From Lachnoclostridium sp. (GTDB lineage Bacteria; Bacillota; Clostridia; Lachnospirales; Lachnospiraceae), in assembly GCA_021770065.1 (NCBI GenBank), contig JAETRR010000002.1:62001-126000 (forward strand): DNA of 64,000 nucleotides, given 5' to 3'. A program made the translations under genes and the position numbers. The notes beneath the pieces are model-generated. The model searched no databases, was not told the DNA's origin, and saw nothing but the letters and a program-made list of their open reading frames with translations. Positions 35,843 to 44,600 of this stretch are shown here, piece by piece (the first letter of the stretch is position 1; every line of letters starts with the position of its first letter).

Positions 35843-37015
35843 ATGGAGGGTACGTGTAAAGCGGCTGTTTGGACCGGGGAAAAAGAGATCTGTGTGACGG
35901 ATGTAAAGCTTCCGGAATGTAAGGAAGACGGAATGATTATCAAAGTGGATGCGGCAAGTATCTGTGGTACGGATCTGCATGTGTTTCGGGATAAGCCTTC
36001 TGTTCCTGCAATTCTGGGCCATGAGGTTTGCGGTACGATTGTGGAAATGGGAAAACATGCGAATAAAAGCATCAAGTGCTTTACCGGAACTTTAAAAGCA
36101 GGCGACAGAATCAATTTGTATCCCTGGATCACTTGTGGAACCTGTAGAAGCTGCCTGCGCTTTGGGGCTGGAGCCTGCGGAGTGTGCGAAAATTCTTTTG
36201 TCTATGGCCTGCCCTATGAGTGTCTTGGAATGTCCGGAAAACCGGTGATGTCTTCCTCAGTGGAAGAAGCGCCTTACATCAAAGGAGGCTTTTCCGAATA
36301 TATGTATATTCTTCCTGGAACTTATGTATGGAAGGTGCCGGATACTATGCCGGCCAGTGTGGCTTCTCTGTTAGACCCTATGGCAGTTGCCGTGCGGGCT
36401 GTTGAGCTGGCACAGCGCTCCCCGGGAGTGCTTGAGGATGTCCTAAATTGTAACGGGACAGCTTTGGTGATAGGGGACGGGCAGATTGGCGCTTTGACGG
36501 CGGCTGTTTTAAGAAAGCTTGGGGTGAATAAAATTCTCATTGCAGGCGGACGGGAGGAAAGACTGAGTGTGGCACAGGCTGTCTCCAAGGCAGATGCCGT
36601 CATGAATTATCACAAGCAGAGCCTGGGAGAGAGAAGAGCAATAGTAGATGCTTATACAGACGGATTTGGTGCAGATGTAGTATTTCAATGTGTAGGAAAT
36701 GCGCAGGCTTTCCGGGACGGAATCGACTTGATGCGTTCTGTGGGGACTTTGGTTGAGGTTGGAAACATTGCTTCAACAGCTCCGGTGAGTTTTGATCCTG
36801 CAAGGGATTTATGCTCTAAACACGCAACCTATATTGGAATGAGCGTGAATACGCCGTCAGCTTTTGATAAGGCGTTTCATATGCTTTTGAACTATGAGGA
36901 ATTGGGCCTTGAAAGACTTCTGACACATCGATGTACATTAGATACTTTATTAGATACTATGCTGAATTCGGGCGCACCCAGCTATATTAAGGGATGGGTA
37001 GACTTTAGCAAATAA
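35843..37015 (+). CDS. Zinc-dependent medium-chain dehydrogenase
   Basis: A 390-residue MDR alcohol/polyol dehydrogenase. Catalytic zinc residues are Cys in SICGTDLH and His-Glu in LGHEVCG; the structural zinc cysteines are in TCGTCRSC with later CGVC. The NAD loop is VIGDGQIGALTA. Similar enzymes oxidise polyols (sorbitol, threitol, arabinitol) to ketoses. In this operon it is probably the first step after import. Start is ATG 35843 after AAGGAGGAG. Confidence 0.88.
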   Translation: MEGTCKAAVWTGEKEICVTDVKLPECKEDGMIIKVDAASICGTDLHVFRDKPSVPAILGHEVCGTIVEMGKHANKSIKCFTGTLKAGDRINLYPWITCGTCRSCLRFGAGACGVCENSFVYGLPYECLGMSGKPVMSSSVEEAPYIKGGFSEYMYILPGTYVWKVPDTMPASVASLLDPMAVAVRAVELAQRSPGVLEDVLNCNGTALVIGDGQIGALTAAVLRKLGVNKILIAGGREERLSVAQAVSKADAVMNYHKQSLGERRAIVDAYTDGFGADVVFQCVGNAQAFRDGIDLMRSVGTLVEVGNIASTAPVSFDPARDLCSKHATYIGMSVNTPSAFDKAFHMLLNYEELGLERLLTHRCTLDTLLDTMLNSGAPSYIKGWVDFSK

Positions 37016-37040
37016 AATTACAATTTTTTGGAGGACAATC

Positions 37041-38081
37041 ATGTCAAAAAAAATAGTAGGAATCTATGACCTTGGAATCACAAAGGAGATGATGAAAAAG
37101 CTTTGTGAGATGGAGGAATTCGGATATTCCGTAGAATTAATCGAAAAAACAACCGGAGAGGATGAGCTGTCCTACCAGGCATCCATGCTTTCCGTAGAAG
37201 TAAACGGGCCGGAGAAAACACCCATCAATCCGGCCGTATTTGAGGCAGTGAAAGAAGCAGAGATCGTAGTGACCCACTTTGCGCCTGTGGGGAAAAAATT
37301 GATGGAAGCAGCGCCCAGCCTGAAGGTGATCGCCACCTGCAGAACAGGAATGGAAAATATCAATATAGAGGAGGCCGAAAAAAGAGGAATCCAGGTAATC
37401 AATGCGCCCGGAAGAGCGGCAACGGCAGTGGCTGATTTTACCGTAGGCGCCATGCTCTGCCAGATCCGGAACATAGCAAGGACAGACGAGGACATTAAGC
37501 ATGGAGGGTGGGCCAAGAAATTCCCCAACTCCAAGGATTCCTATAATATGTGTGACTACCGAGTGGGACTTATCGGCTTCGGCGATATTGGAAAAAAGAT
37601 AGCAGTCCGTTTAAAAAGCTTCGGCACAACCGTGCTTGCCTACGATCCCTACTGCCCGGCAGAAAAGATTGAGGAATCAGGCTGTGTTCCTGCAGAACTT
37701 GACACTCTGCTGGAAACCTCGGATATCGTTTCCATTCATGCCAGGCTGACCGAACAGACAAAAAATATGTTCAATGCAGAAATGTTTGCCAAAATGAAAC
37801 CCACAGCAATTTTTGTCAATACCGCAAGAGCCGGCCTGGTAGATGAGGATGCCCTGATAAAGGCGCTGCAGGAAAAGAAAATCGGCGGAGCCGTGCTGGA
37901 TGTGTTTAAAGAGGAGCCGCTGTCGGAGGGACATCCTTTACGTAAGATGGAAAATGTAACCCTTGCCGCCCATCTGGCAGGTACCAGTCAGGGAACATTC
38001 AGCGCGTCCATCGGGATTATCCTGGAGGATTTAAAAAATTACGCCAGGGGACAGGCAATGGCCCATGTGATGCATGGATGA
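37041..38081 (+). CDS. D-2-hydroxyacid dehydrogenase family protein
   Basis: A 346-residue NAD-dependent enzyme of the phosphoglycerate/hydroxypyruvate dehydrogenase type. Substrate domain at the N-terminus, NAD loop GFGDIGKKIA, catalytic Arg in NTARAGLVDEDAL and His in LAAHLAGTS. It may reduce an aldehyde- or keto-acid by-product or act on the sugar intermediate; the true substrate is unknown. TTGGAGGACA precedes the ATG. It is 25 bases after the MDR gene. Confidence 0.88.
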   Translation: MSKKIVGIYDLGITKEMMKKLCEMEEFGYSVELIEKTTGEDELSYQASMLSVEVNGPEKTPINPAVFEAVKEAEIVVTHFAPVGKKLMEAAPSLKVIATCRTGMENINIEEAEKRGIQVINAPGRAATAVADFTVGAMLCQIRNIARTDEDIKHGGWAKKFPNSKDSYNMCDYRVGLIGFGDIGKKIAVRLKSFGTTVLAYDPYCPAEKIEESGCVPAELDTLLETSDIVSIHARLTEQTKNMFNAEMFAKMKPTAIFVNTARAGLVDEDALIKALQEKKIGGAVLDVFKEEPLSEGHPLRKMENVTLAAHLAGTSQGTFSASIGIILEDLKNYARGQAMAHVMHG

Positions 38082-38096
38082 CGGGAGGTTGGAAGC

Positions 38097-39575
38097 TTGA
38101 AGCAAAGAGAAGCATTTTTAGCTCTGGATTTTGGCACTTCAAACGTGCATGTAACCCTGATTGATTCCGCAACGGCGGAAGCAATTGCAGGAACCAGCAA
38201 AAAGTACGGCTGGTATACGCCAAAACCAAATGAGATTGAATTGCATGCAGAAGAGATATGGGATGCCTCTGAATATGCGGTTGCCCGGTTATTGAAATGC
38301 CTGCCGGAAGGAGTACATATCATCGGGCTTACCTTTTCCTTTTTCGGTGATAACATTACGGCTGTTGACCAAGACGGAAATGCACTCTATCCAATGCTTC
38401 CGGGCTTCTGCGGCCGATCCGGGGAAGAGGTCCGGCAGATGGAGAGGGAGATTGGAGCCGGGGAGTACGCTGAGATTACAGGAAACACCTTATCCACCCT
38501 GAGTTCTGTGTCAAAAATCCTCTGGTTAAAGAAGAACAGGCCAGAAGTCTTTGAAAGGGCGGCAGGATTTTATTCCAACCAGCAGTATATTATGCACCGG
38601 CTTGGATTTCCGGGCGTACAGGATGTGACAATGGCCGCCAGAAAGCTGGCCTTTGACGTAAAGGGCTGCCGCTGGTCGGAGCCCCTGCTGGAGCTGATGG
38701 GAATTCCGGCAGAAAAGCTGGGGACAAATATCCTGGAGTCTGCTGCAATAGTTGGAAGCATTCGCTCCTATGGAAAGGTAAAGCTGCCATATGAAATCCC
38801 CGTTACCATCGGCTGCCACGACGTATCGGCTTCCCTTCTCTCCACAGGGGTTCGGCTGGAACACCCGGATACTATGGGCGTTTTGATGGGGACCTATGAG
38901 CAGATAGGGTATTTTTCCGATACCTTTGTGGAAGGCTGTAATGATTTTGAAGATTCTTTGATTTTTTCCTGCTGCTATAACGCTCCTTTTAAAGGAAAGT
39001 ATACAGTCATGGATGCATTTCCCACGGCAGGAGCCCTGCTGGAATGGTATTGCAAAAAGATTCTGAAGGATGAGAAGGCGGATATCGGGAAGCTGATTGA
39101 AGCAGCAAAGCTTGATGGGGAGAATCCCCTGCTGTTTTTACCCTATGCAGAGAATTTTCACGGGGCCGTTCTGGGCATGGGGCTTGGAACAACCACAGAA
39201 GAGATTTTTGAAAGCCTTCTGGAAAGCCTGGCATTTCAATTTGTAGCGTGTATTGATTATATCCGTTCCACCCGGGAGGAACCCTTTACCAGGATTCATT
39301 TCGGCGGAGGCGGCTCCCGGTCGGAGAAGCTTCTTAAGATCCGGGCCGATCTGATTGGAGCGCCGGTAGGTCGGATGGAGAATCTTGAGCTGCCTTCCAT
39401 AGGGGCCTGTATGCTGGCCGGGATTGGAAACGGTATTTTTCGGGATGCAGAAGATGCGGCTGCAAAAATGGTAAAGGGCGTGGAGTATTTTTATCCCCAT
39501 GAAGCAAACCGGAAAAAATATGAGGACAAATACAGGAAATATAAAGAGATTTCAGCCGCTTATCTGCGTGGGTAA
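38097..39575 (+). CDS. FGGY-family carbohydrate kinase
   Basis: A 492-residue sugar kinase. N-terminal FGGY phosphate loop LALDFGTSNVHVTL, the mid-domain TIGCHDVSASLLSTG, and C-terminal FGGGGSRSEKLLKIRAD ATP-site loop are present. Phosphorylates a ketose, aldose or polyol made or imported by the upstream genes. It begins with TTG 38097 after GGGAGGT. The kinase product is the likely ligand of the DeoR repressor (inference). Confidence 0.9.
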   Translation: MKQREAFLALDFGTSNVHVTLIDSATAEAIAGTSKKYGWYTPKPNEIELHAEEIWDASEYAVARLLKCLPEGVHIIGLTFSFFGDNITAVDQDGNALYPMLPGFCGRSGEEVRQMEREIGAGEYAEITGNTLSTLSSVSKILWLKKNRPEVFERAAGFYSNQQYIMHRLGFPGVQDVTMAARKLAFDVKGCRWSEPLLELMGIPAEKLGTNILESAAIVGSIRSYGKVKLPYEIPVTIGCHDVSASLLSTGVRLEHPDTMGVLMGTYEQIGYFSDTFVEGCNDFEDSLIFSCCYNAPFKGKYTVMDAFPTAGALLEWYCKKILKDEKADIGKLIEAAKLDGENPLLFLPYAENFHGAVLGMGLGTTTEEIFESLLESLAFQFVACIDYIRSTREEPFTRIHFGGGGSRSEKLLKIRADLIGAPVGRMENLELPSIGACMLAGIGNGIFRDAEDAAAKMVKGVEYFYPHEANRKKYEDKYRKYKEISAAYLRG

Positions 39576-39615
39576 CGGCTCTTTGACCGGAGATTTTCGA
39601 TAGAAGGAGAAAACG

Positions 39616-40626
39616 ATGCCGATTATAACAAGAAGAGAAGAAGTAGTGAAAATATATGAAAATGCAGCAGAAAAGGGCTGGGTCATTCCCTGTCTCTGTA
39701 CGGAAAATCTGACAACCACCGAGGCGATTATTTCTGCTGCCAGTGAATTCGCAAGGGACAACCGTCTGGAACGGGTTCCCGTAACGCTGGCGATTACGGT
39801 TCAGTATGAGCACCGTTCCCAGTCCAGGAATTATACACACAGCCGGAACTGGGACACAGGGCTTAAACTCTTCCAGGCGGATGCAGAGGTTCTGATGCGT
39901 GAGGGAGGAGACTATGAAAATGTGGATCTTCTGCTTCACCTGGATCATGTACAGCATGATCTGGACGCAGAACTCTGCGACAGCGATCTGAGCAGTTTTT
40001 CTACCATTATGTACGATGCTTCCAATCTGCCCTTGGAGGAAAATATTGCAAAGACAAGGGCATTTGTAGAGAAAAAGGGGAAGGACATTGTGATTGAAGG
40101 CGCCTGTGACGAGATTGTGGACGCAGGCGGCGAGGCTCACAACGATATTACAACTGCAGACAAGTGTGCGGATTATATGGAGCGGACCGGAGTCGATATG
40201 GTGGTAGCCAATCTCGGGACAGAGCACCGGGCTTCGGGAAAGGATCTTCAGTATCATGGGGAGGCGGCACGGGCCATCAAAGAGCTGATCGGCCCGAAAA
40301 TCGTACTTCACGGGACCTCTTCCGTATCCAATGAACAGGTAAAAAAGCTCTTTGAGGACGGCGTCTGCAAGGTAAATATCTGGACGGCTCTGGAGAGGGA
40401 TGCTTCTCCTAAGCTGATGGAATTCATGGTGCACAATGCTTCAAAGGCGGCCGGGCCGGGGACAGTGAAGCAGCTTCAAAAGGAAGGCTATCTGGCCGGC
40501 CGGTGCGTGACCGGAGAAAAGGAAGCGCTGAGCGCGTTTACCACAGCAGCCAGACAGGAGGTGGTTTTTGAGGCTATGAAGCAGATCGTGCGTGAGTATC
40601 TGGATATGTGGTATGTCTTACAGTAA
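39616..40626 (+). CDS. Class II aldolase, fructose-bisphosphate type
   Basis: A 336-residue zinc aldolase. The metal and catalytic site is in LLLHLDHVQHD (His and Asp), and further metal-site His residues occur in GTEHRASG and VLHGTSSV. In FBA-type enzymes a ketose phosphate is cleaved to dihydroxyacetone phosphate and an aldehyde. It is more divergent than housekeeping FbaA, consistent with a different substrate. Follows the kinase by 40 bases with AGAAGGAG. Confidence 0.85.
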   Translation: MPIITRREEVVKIYENAAEKGWVIPCLCTENLTTTEAIISAASEFARDNRLERVPVTLAITVQYEHRSQSRNYTHSRNWDTGLKLFQADAEVLMREGGDYENVDLLLHLDHVQHDLDAELCDSDLSSFSTIMYDASNLPLEENIAKTRAFVEKKGKDIVIEGACDEIVDAGGEAHNDITTADKCADYMERTGVDMVVANLGTEHRASGKDLQYHGEAARAIKELIGPKIVLHGTSSVSNEQVKKLFEDGVCKVNIWTALERDASPKLMEFMVHNASKAAGPGTVKQLQKEGYLAGRCVTGEKEALSAFTTAARQEVVFEAMKQIVREYLDMWYVLQ

Positions 40627-40698
40627 GATTTCGTGAATGGGGCTTTGAGCTTGTATAAGTCAGGCTGGCAATTTAGAACATGAAAGGAACGGAAGAAT

Positions 40699-41913
40699 AT
40701 GAAGGCAGTCATGTACGGCGGAGGAAATATCGGCCGGGGCTTTATCGGCATGCTATTTTCGGAATCCGGCTATGAGGTTACGTTTGTGGACGTGGCAGAG
40801 ACTGTGGTGGAGCAGCTGCAGAAAAAAGGGGAATATCCTCTGCGCTATGTGTCCGGCCGGGGGTATGAAGATTTGAGGGTGAGGCCGGTTACGGCGGTAA
40901 ACGGAAAACATATGGAGCAGACGGCAAAGGCCATTGCAGAGTGCGATATTATGGCAACGGCTGTGGGAGCCCGTATCTTAAAGCTGATTGTTCCCAATCT
41001 GATAGCAGGACTGCGCAGACGATGGGCAGAGGGCCGAGGTTTTTTGAACATTATTATCTGTGAGAATCTTATGGATGCAAACCGGATTCTGGAGGAGATG
41101 CTGAAAGAACAGCTCACAGAGGAAGAGTGCCGGATGTTTGATGAGCAGGTGGGCCTGGTAGAGGCTTCTATCGGGCGCATGGTGCCTGTTCAGACGAAAG
41201 AAATGCAGGACGGGGATCCGCTGCGTGTCTGTGTGGAGCGGTACGGCTTCCTGCCGGTAGACAAATCCGCCTTCAAAGGCGGGATTCCGCAGATTAAAAA
41301 TATGATTCCTTTCGAGCCTTTTGATTTTTTCATCAAGCGGAAGCTGTATGTCCACAATATGGGACATGCCGTCTGTGCTTATCTGGGGGATCTTCTGGGG
41401 CTTGATTACATTTACCAGGCGATTGATAAGGATGAGATTTATATTATTGTCCGCAATGCCATGGAGGAAAGCGCGGAGGCTCTGTCTGTAAGGTATCAAG
41501 TGCCTCTTGGGGATATTATGAAGCATATTTCCGATTTGCTGTACCGGTTTACCAATGCGGCCTTAAAGGATACCTGCAAGAGAGTAGGCGGCGATCCGGG
41601 GCGGAAGCTGTCGCCGGAGGACAGGCTTATAGGCTCTGCCCGTCTGGCCCTCTCCCAGGAGATTGTTCCGGCCTACATAGCCGTAGGAGCGGCGGCAGGC
41701 GTGTGGCAGTACATAAAAGAAACGGAAGGGATGGAGCAGACCCGGAAGCAGGCGGAGAATGTTCTGGCAGAGGTTTCCGGCCTCGAAAGAGGCGGAGAGC
41801 TTACGGAGCTGATTCTGGGGATGTATCAGTTGATTTTAAAAGGAAAAAAGATTGGAGAGCTTCGCAGAGCTGCGGATGGAGTGAAGGCGGAGAGTATGAG
41901 GGACGTGGTATAA
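40699..41913 (+). CDS. Mannitol-1-phosphate 5-dehydrogenase-like protein
   Basis: A 404-residue polyol-phosphate dehydrogenase. The N-terminal NAD loop is GGGNIGRGFIG, and the polyol-dehydrogenase motif KRKLYVHNMGHA is at about residue 213. MtlD oxidises hexitol 1-phosphate to ketose 6-phosphate. Here there is no mannitol PTS, so the substrate would come from the FGGY kinase or from another transporter. It is the last gene of the operon and ends just before an inverted-repeat element. GAAAGGAACGG precedes the ATG. Confidence 0.85.
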   Translation: MKAVMYGGGNIGRGFIGMLFSESGYEVTFVDVAETVVEQLQKKGEYPLRYVSGRGYEDLRVRPVTAVNGKHMEQTAKAIAECDIMATAVGARILKLIVPNLIAGLRRRWAEGRGFLNIIICENLMDANRILEEMLKEQLTEEECRMFDEQVGLVEASIGRMVPVQTKEMQDGDPLRVCVERYGFLPVDKSAFKGGIPQIKNMIPFEPFDFFIKRKLYVHNMGHAVCAYLGDLLGLDYIYQAIDKDEIYIIVRNAMEESAEALSVRYQVPLGDIMKHISDLLYRFTNAALKDTCKRVGGDPGRKLSPEDRLIGSARLALSQEIVPAYIAVGAAAGVWQYIKETEGMEQTRKQAENVLAEVSGLERGGELTELILGMYQLILKGKKIGELRRAADGVKAESMRDVV

Positions 41914-41925
41914 GGCTGGGGAAAA

Positions 41926-42016
41926 GGGGATGTCGCAACAAGCCGGCAGACAGCCTGTGCACAAACAGCCGTACACCAGATATCGGAAAAGTCTGCCGGC
42001 TTATTGCGGCATCCCC
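41926..42016. repeat. 91-bp inverted-repeat element, same family as 23359
   Basis: Left arm starts GGGGATGTCGCAACAAGCCG, right arm ends TTATTGCGGCATCCCC, pairing over 26 bases with two mismatches (41926-41951 with 41991-42016). The inner segment has ACACCAGATATCGGAAA, matching ACACTGGATATCGGAAA near the right side of the 214-bp element. It lies between convergent genes and may also act as a terminator. Confidence 0.85.
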
Positions 42017-42064
42017 ATATACATTAAAAACATTCTGCGCGGCCAGGGGCATCAGAAAACATTT

Positions 42065-42886
42065 TTACAGCATAAATTTCTCAATAATTTCAGCTATTCC
42101 GGAATGGTTATTATCCAGTTCTGTGATATATTCCCCGTAAGCATACATTTCCGGACGGGCGTTTTTCATCACACAGGGCAGTTTTACGGCTTTCAGCATA
42201 GTAATATCATTTTCTGCATCCCCGGCGGCCAGGGTGTGCTCGTAGGGAATATTCAGGTATTCGCTGATAAAGCGGACGCCGCTTCCCTTGTTAATGCCCT
42301 TGGGAAGAAATTCCAGATACTGGTCACAGGAAAAGAACATATCCAGCTGATTTTTTTCGGCCCAGGGCTCCATATGCCGGCGGAAGGCTTCCAGGCGGCT
42401 CCGGTCATGGAGATCAATGAAGAGCAGCTTAATGGGATCAGCGTCTTTATCAAGTGCTGTGGTTACATCTTCAGCCACCTCATAGGGAAGAAGGGTGGAC
42501 ACGGAATAGTAGTGCATTTCTTCCGTATCGTGTTCACACACTGCCCCTGCCTGATTATAAGTCTGGGCATGAAGGCCGAACTTATAGGCTTCATCAAAGG
42601 CCTCCCGGATACAGTCTTTATGTACTCCCTTATAAAAAATCGTTTTTTTCGAATGGGCATCGTAGATCAGCGCCCCGTTGGAAGTGATGGCATAGCAGCC
42701 GGGAGACGTCAGTCCCAGTTTTTCCAACTGTTTTGCGGTACTGACCAGGGGCCGGCCGGTACAGACCACAATGGCATGTCCAAGATTTACGGCTTTCTGA
42801 ATAGCGTCCAGATTTTCCGGTGTGATGCCTTTGCTGTCTGTCAGCAGAGTTCCGTCCAGATCCAGAAATAATATCTTTTTTTCCAT
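42065..42886 (-). CDS. Cof-type HAD phosphatase
   Basis: A 273-residue HAD-IIB hydrolase: motif I DLDGT at residues 9-13, motif II VCTGRPL, and motif IV AAGDAENDITML. Probably a sugar-phosphate phosphatase; its substrate is not known. ATG 42886 is preceded by AAGGAG on the minus strand; the frame extends 25 codons upstream without a ribosome site. It converges on the sugar operon, and might remove excess sugar phosphates, but this is only position-based. Confidence 0.88.
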   Translation of the reverse strand: MEKKILFLDLDGTLLTDSKGITPENLDAIQKAVNLGHAIVVCTGRPLVSTAKQLEKLGLTSPGCYAITSNGALIYDAHSKKTIFYKGVHKDCIREAFDEAYKFGLHAQTYNQAGAVCEHDTEEMHYYSVSTLLPYEVAEDVTTALDKDADPIKLLFIDLHDRSRLEAFRRHMEPWAEKNQLDMFFSCDQYLEFLPKGINKGSGVRFISEYLNIPYEHTLAAGDAENDITMLKAVKLPCVMKNARPEMYAYGEYITELDNNHSGIAEIIEKFML

Positions 42887-42996
42887 AATACAAACTCCTT
42901 TTTTGAATCGTTCGTTTTTTATATACGGGAGCAGCGTTTCATATAACTGCCGCCGTTTCATTTTCTTGAATGATTATAGCAGAAATTTTGCAGGAA

Positions 42997-43026
42997 GTAT
43001 AGTTTTTCCCGATTTTTCTCATACTA
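42997..43026 (+). promoter_or_regulatory. Sigma-G-like promoter of the spore gene
   Basis: GTATA (42997-43001), 18 bases, CATACTA (43020-43026). Fits the forespore sigma-G consensus (GNATR, 17-18, CATNHTA), as expected for a spoVA-type gene. Confidence 0.55.
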
Positions 43027-43042
43027 CCGGATATGAACAAAA

Positions 43043-43066
43043 ATATTACGGAACTGGAATAAGGAG
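43043..43066 (+). repeat. Leader motif copy, before the spore gene
   Basis: ATATTACGGAACTGGAAT followed by AAGGAG, eleven bases from ATG 43078. Confidence 0.9.
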
Positions 43067-43077
43067 GTGCCAGAAGA

Positions 43078-44484
43078 ATGGGAATCCGGCTTTCCGAACA
43101 TTTGGACGAAAATGTGGCGAACTTAAATGAAATTCTGAATCTGGACAGTAATTTTGATATTATCCGTAAAGGGATTACCATAGCAGGGAGAGATGCCTGC
43201 ATCTATTTTATTGACGGATTTCTGGAGGAGGCGATTATGGAAAAACTTCTGGAGTTTTTCTATAAACTGAAACCCGAGGAAATGCCGATGACGGCAAAGC
43301 AGATGATCGATCATGTGGTGCCGTATGTGGAGGTTACGGCGATTGAGGAAGAAGAGCAGCTGATTCAGAGCCTGCTTTCGGGCATTACCTGCCTTCTGAT
43401 AGACGGCTATGATACCTGCATTGGTCTGGACTGCCGCTCTTATCCGATGCGGGGAGTGGACGAACCTTCCAAGGATAAAGCGCTTCGGGGATCTAAGGAC
43501 GGATTTGTGGAGACGGTGGTATTCAATACAGCTCTGATCCGGAGAAGAATCCGGAGTCCTAAGCTGTCTATGGAGATCCTCACGGCAGGCAGAACCTCGC
43601 GGACGGATATTGTGCTGTGCTATATGCAGGACCGGGTAGACAGGAAGCTTCTCCGGGAAATCCGGGGGCGGATCAATGCGATTAAAGTGGATGCGCTGAC
43701 GATGAACCAGGAGAGCCTGGCAGAATGTATTTACGATCGGAAATGGTTCAATCCTTTTCCGAAATTTAAGTTTACGGAGCGTCCGGATGCGGCTTCAGCG
43801 GCTGTTCTCGAGGGAAATATTGTTATTCTGGTAGATAATTCGCCTCAGGCGATGATTGTCCCTACGTCGATCTTTGATATTGTGGAAGAGGCAGATGATT
43901 ATTACTTTCCGCCGGTAACGGGATCTTATCTGAGACTTACGCGGTTTTTGATTGCACTTATTACACTGCTGCTGACCCCGGTCTTCCTGCTCCTGTTTCA
44001 GAATCCGCAGTGGATTCCGCCATGGCTTTCCTTTATTCAGATTAAGGATGCGATTAATGTTCCGATTGTATGGCAGTTTCTGATGCTGGAACTTGCGATT
44101 GACGGTCTCAGACTGGCAGCTATTAACACGCCCAGCATGCTGAGTACGCCTCTCAGTGTGGTGGCAGGTATTGTGCTCGGACAGTTTACGGTGGATTCCG
44201 GCTGGTTCAATGCGGAAATTATGATGTATATGGCGTTTGTAGCGATTGCCAATTATACACAGTCCAGCTATGAACTGAGCTACGCGCTTAAGTTTATGCG
44301 GCTGATTATGCTGGTGCTTACTTCCCTGTTTGATCTCTGGGGATTTCTGTCCGGACTTCTGATTACGGTTATCGCGATCGCAGGAAATAAGACGATTGCA
44401 GGGAAGAGTTATATTTATCCTCTGTTTCCCATAAATCTGACGCAGCTTAAGAAGAGATTTTTAAGGCTGCGGCTGAAGGAGTAG
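43078..44484 (+). CDS. GerA/SpoVAF-family spore germination protein
   Basis: A 468-residue membrane protein. The N-terminal hydrophilic domain contains RGVDEPSKDKALRGSKDGFV, typical of the GerAA/SpoVAF superfamily, and the C-terminal half has about four to five hydrophobic segments (LTRFLIALITLLLTPVFLLL, AINTPSMLSTPLSVVAGIVLG). SpoVAF acts in dipicolinate channels or alongside germinant receptors in the inner spore membrane. No gerB/gerC genes lie beside it, which favours SpoVAF over a receptor subunit. A sigma-G-like promoter supports forespore expression. It marks the organism as a spore former. Confidence 0.85.
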   Translation: MGIRLSEHLDENVANLNEILNLDSNFDIIRKGITIAGRDACIYFIDGFLEEAIMEKLLEFFYKLKPEEMPMTAKQMIDHVVPYVEVTAIEEEEQLIQSLLSGITCLLIDGYDTCIGLDCRSYPMRGVDEPSKDKALRGSKDGFVETVVFNTALIRRRIRSPKLSMEILTAGRTSRTDIVLCYMQDRVDRKLLREIRGRINAIKVDALTMNQESLAECIYDRKWFNPFPKFKFTERPDAASAAVLEGNIVILVDNSPQAMIVPTSIFDIVEEADDYYFPPVTGSYLRLTRFLIALITLLLTPVFLLLFQNPQWIPPWLSFIQIKDAINVPIVWQFLMLELAIDGLRLAAINTPSMLSTPLSVVAGIVLGQFTVDSGWFNAEIMMYMAFVAIANYTQSSYELSYALKFMRLIMLVLTSLFDLWGFLSGLLITVIAIAGNKTIAGKSYIYPLFPINLTQLKKRFLRLRLKE

Positions 44485-44531
44485 GGGGAGGTAACAGTTC
44501 AGAGGGGCAGTGTGATTTTGATTGCTCGTTC

Positions 44532-44560
44532 TTCACATTTCAAACCTTTTGTGCTATACT
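44532..44560 (+). promoter_or_regulatory. Promoter of the J-like/TPR gene
   Basis: TTCACA (44532-44537), 17 bases, TATACT (44555-44560). The -10 is good, the -35 moderate. Confidence 0.55.
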
Positions 44561-44600
44561 TAAAAACAATGTGAACAAATGCGCGAAAGGGATGATATCA

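Noticed and set aside
23359-42016. IS element pair with terminal repeats
   Set aside because: The two inverted-repeat elements share ends but do not bracket a transposase, and the DNA between them is ordinary chromosomal genes.
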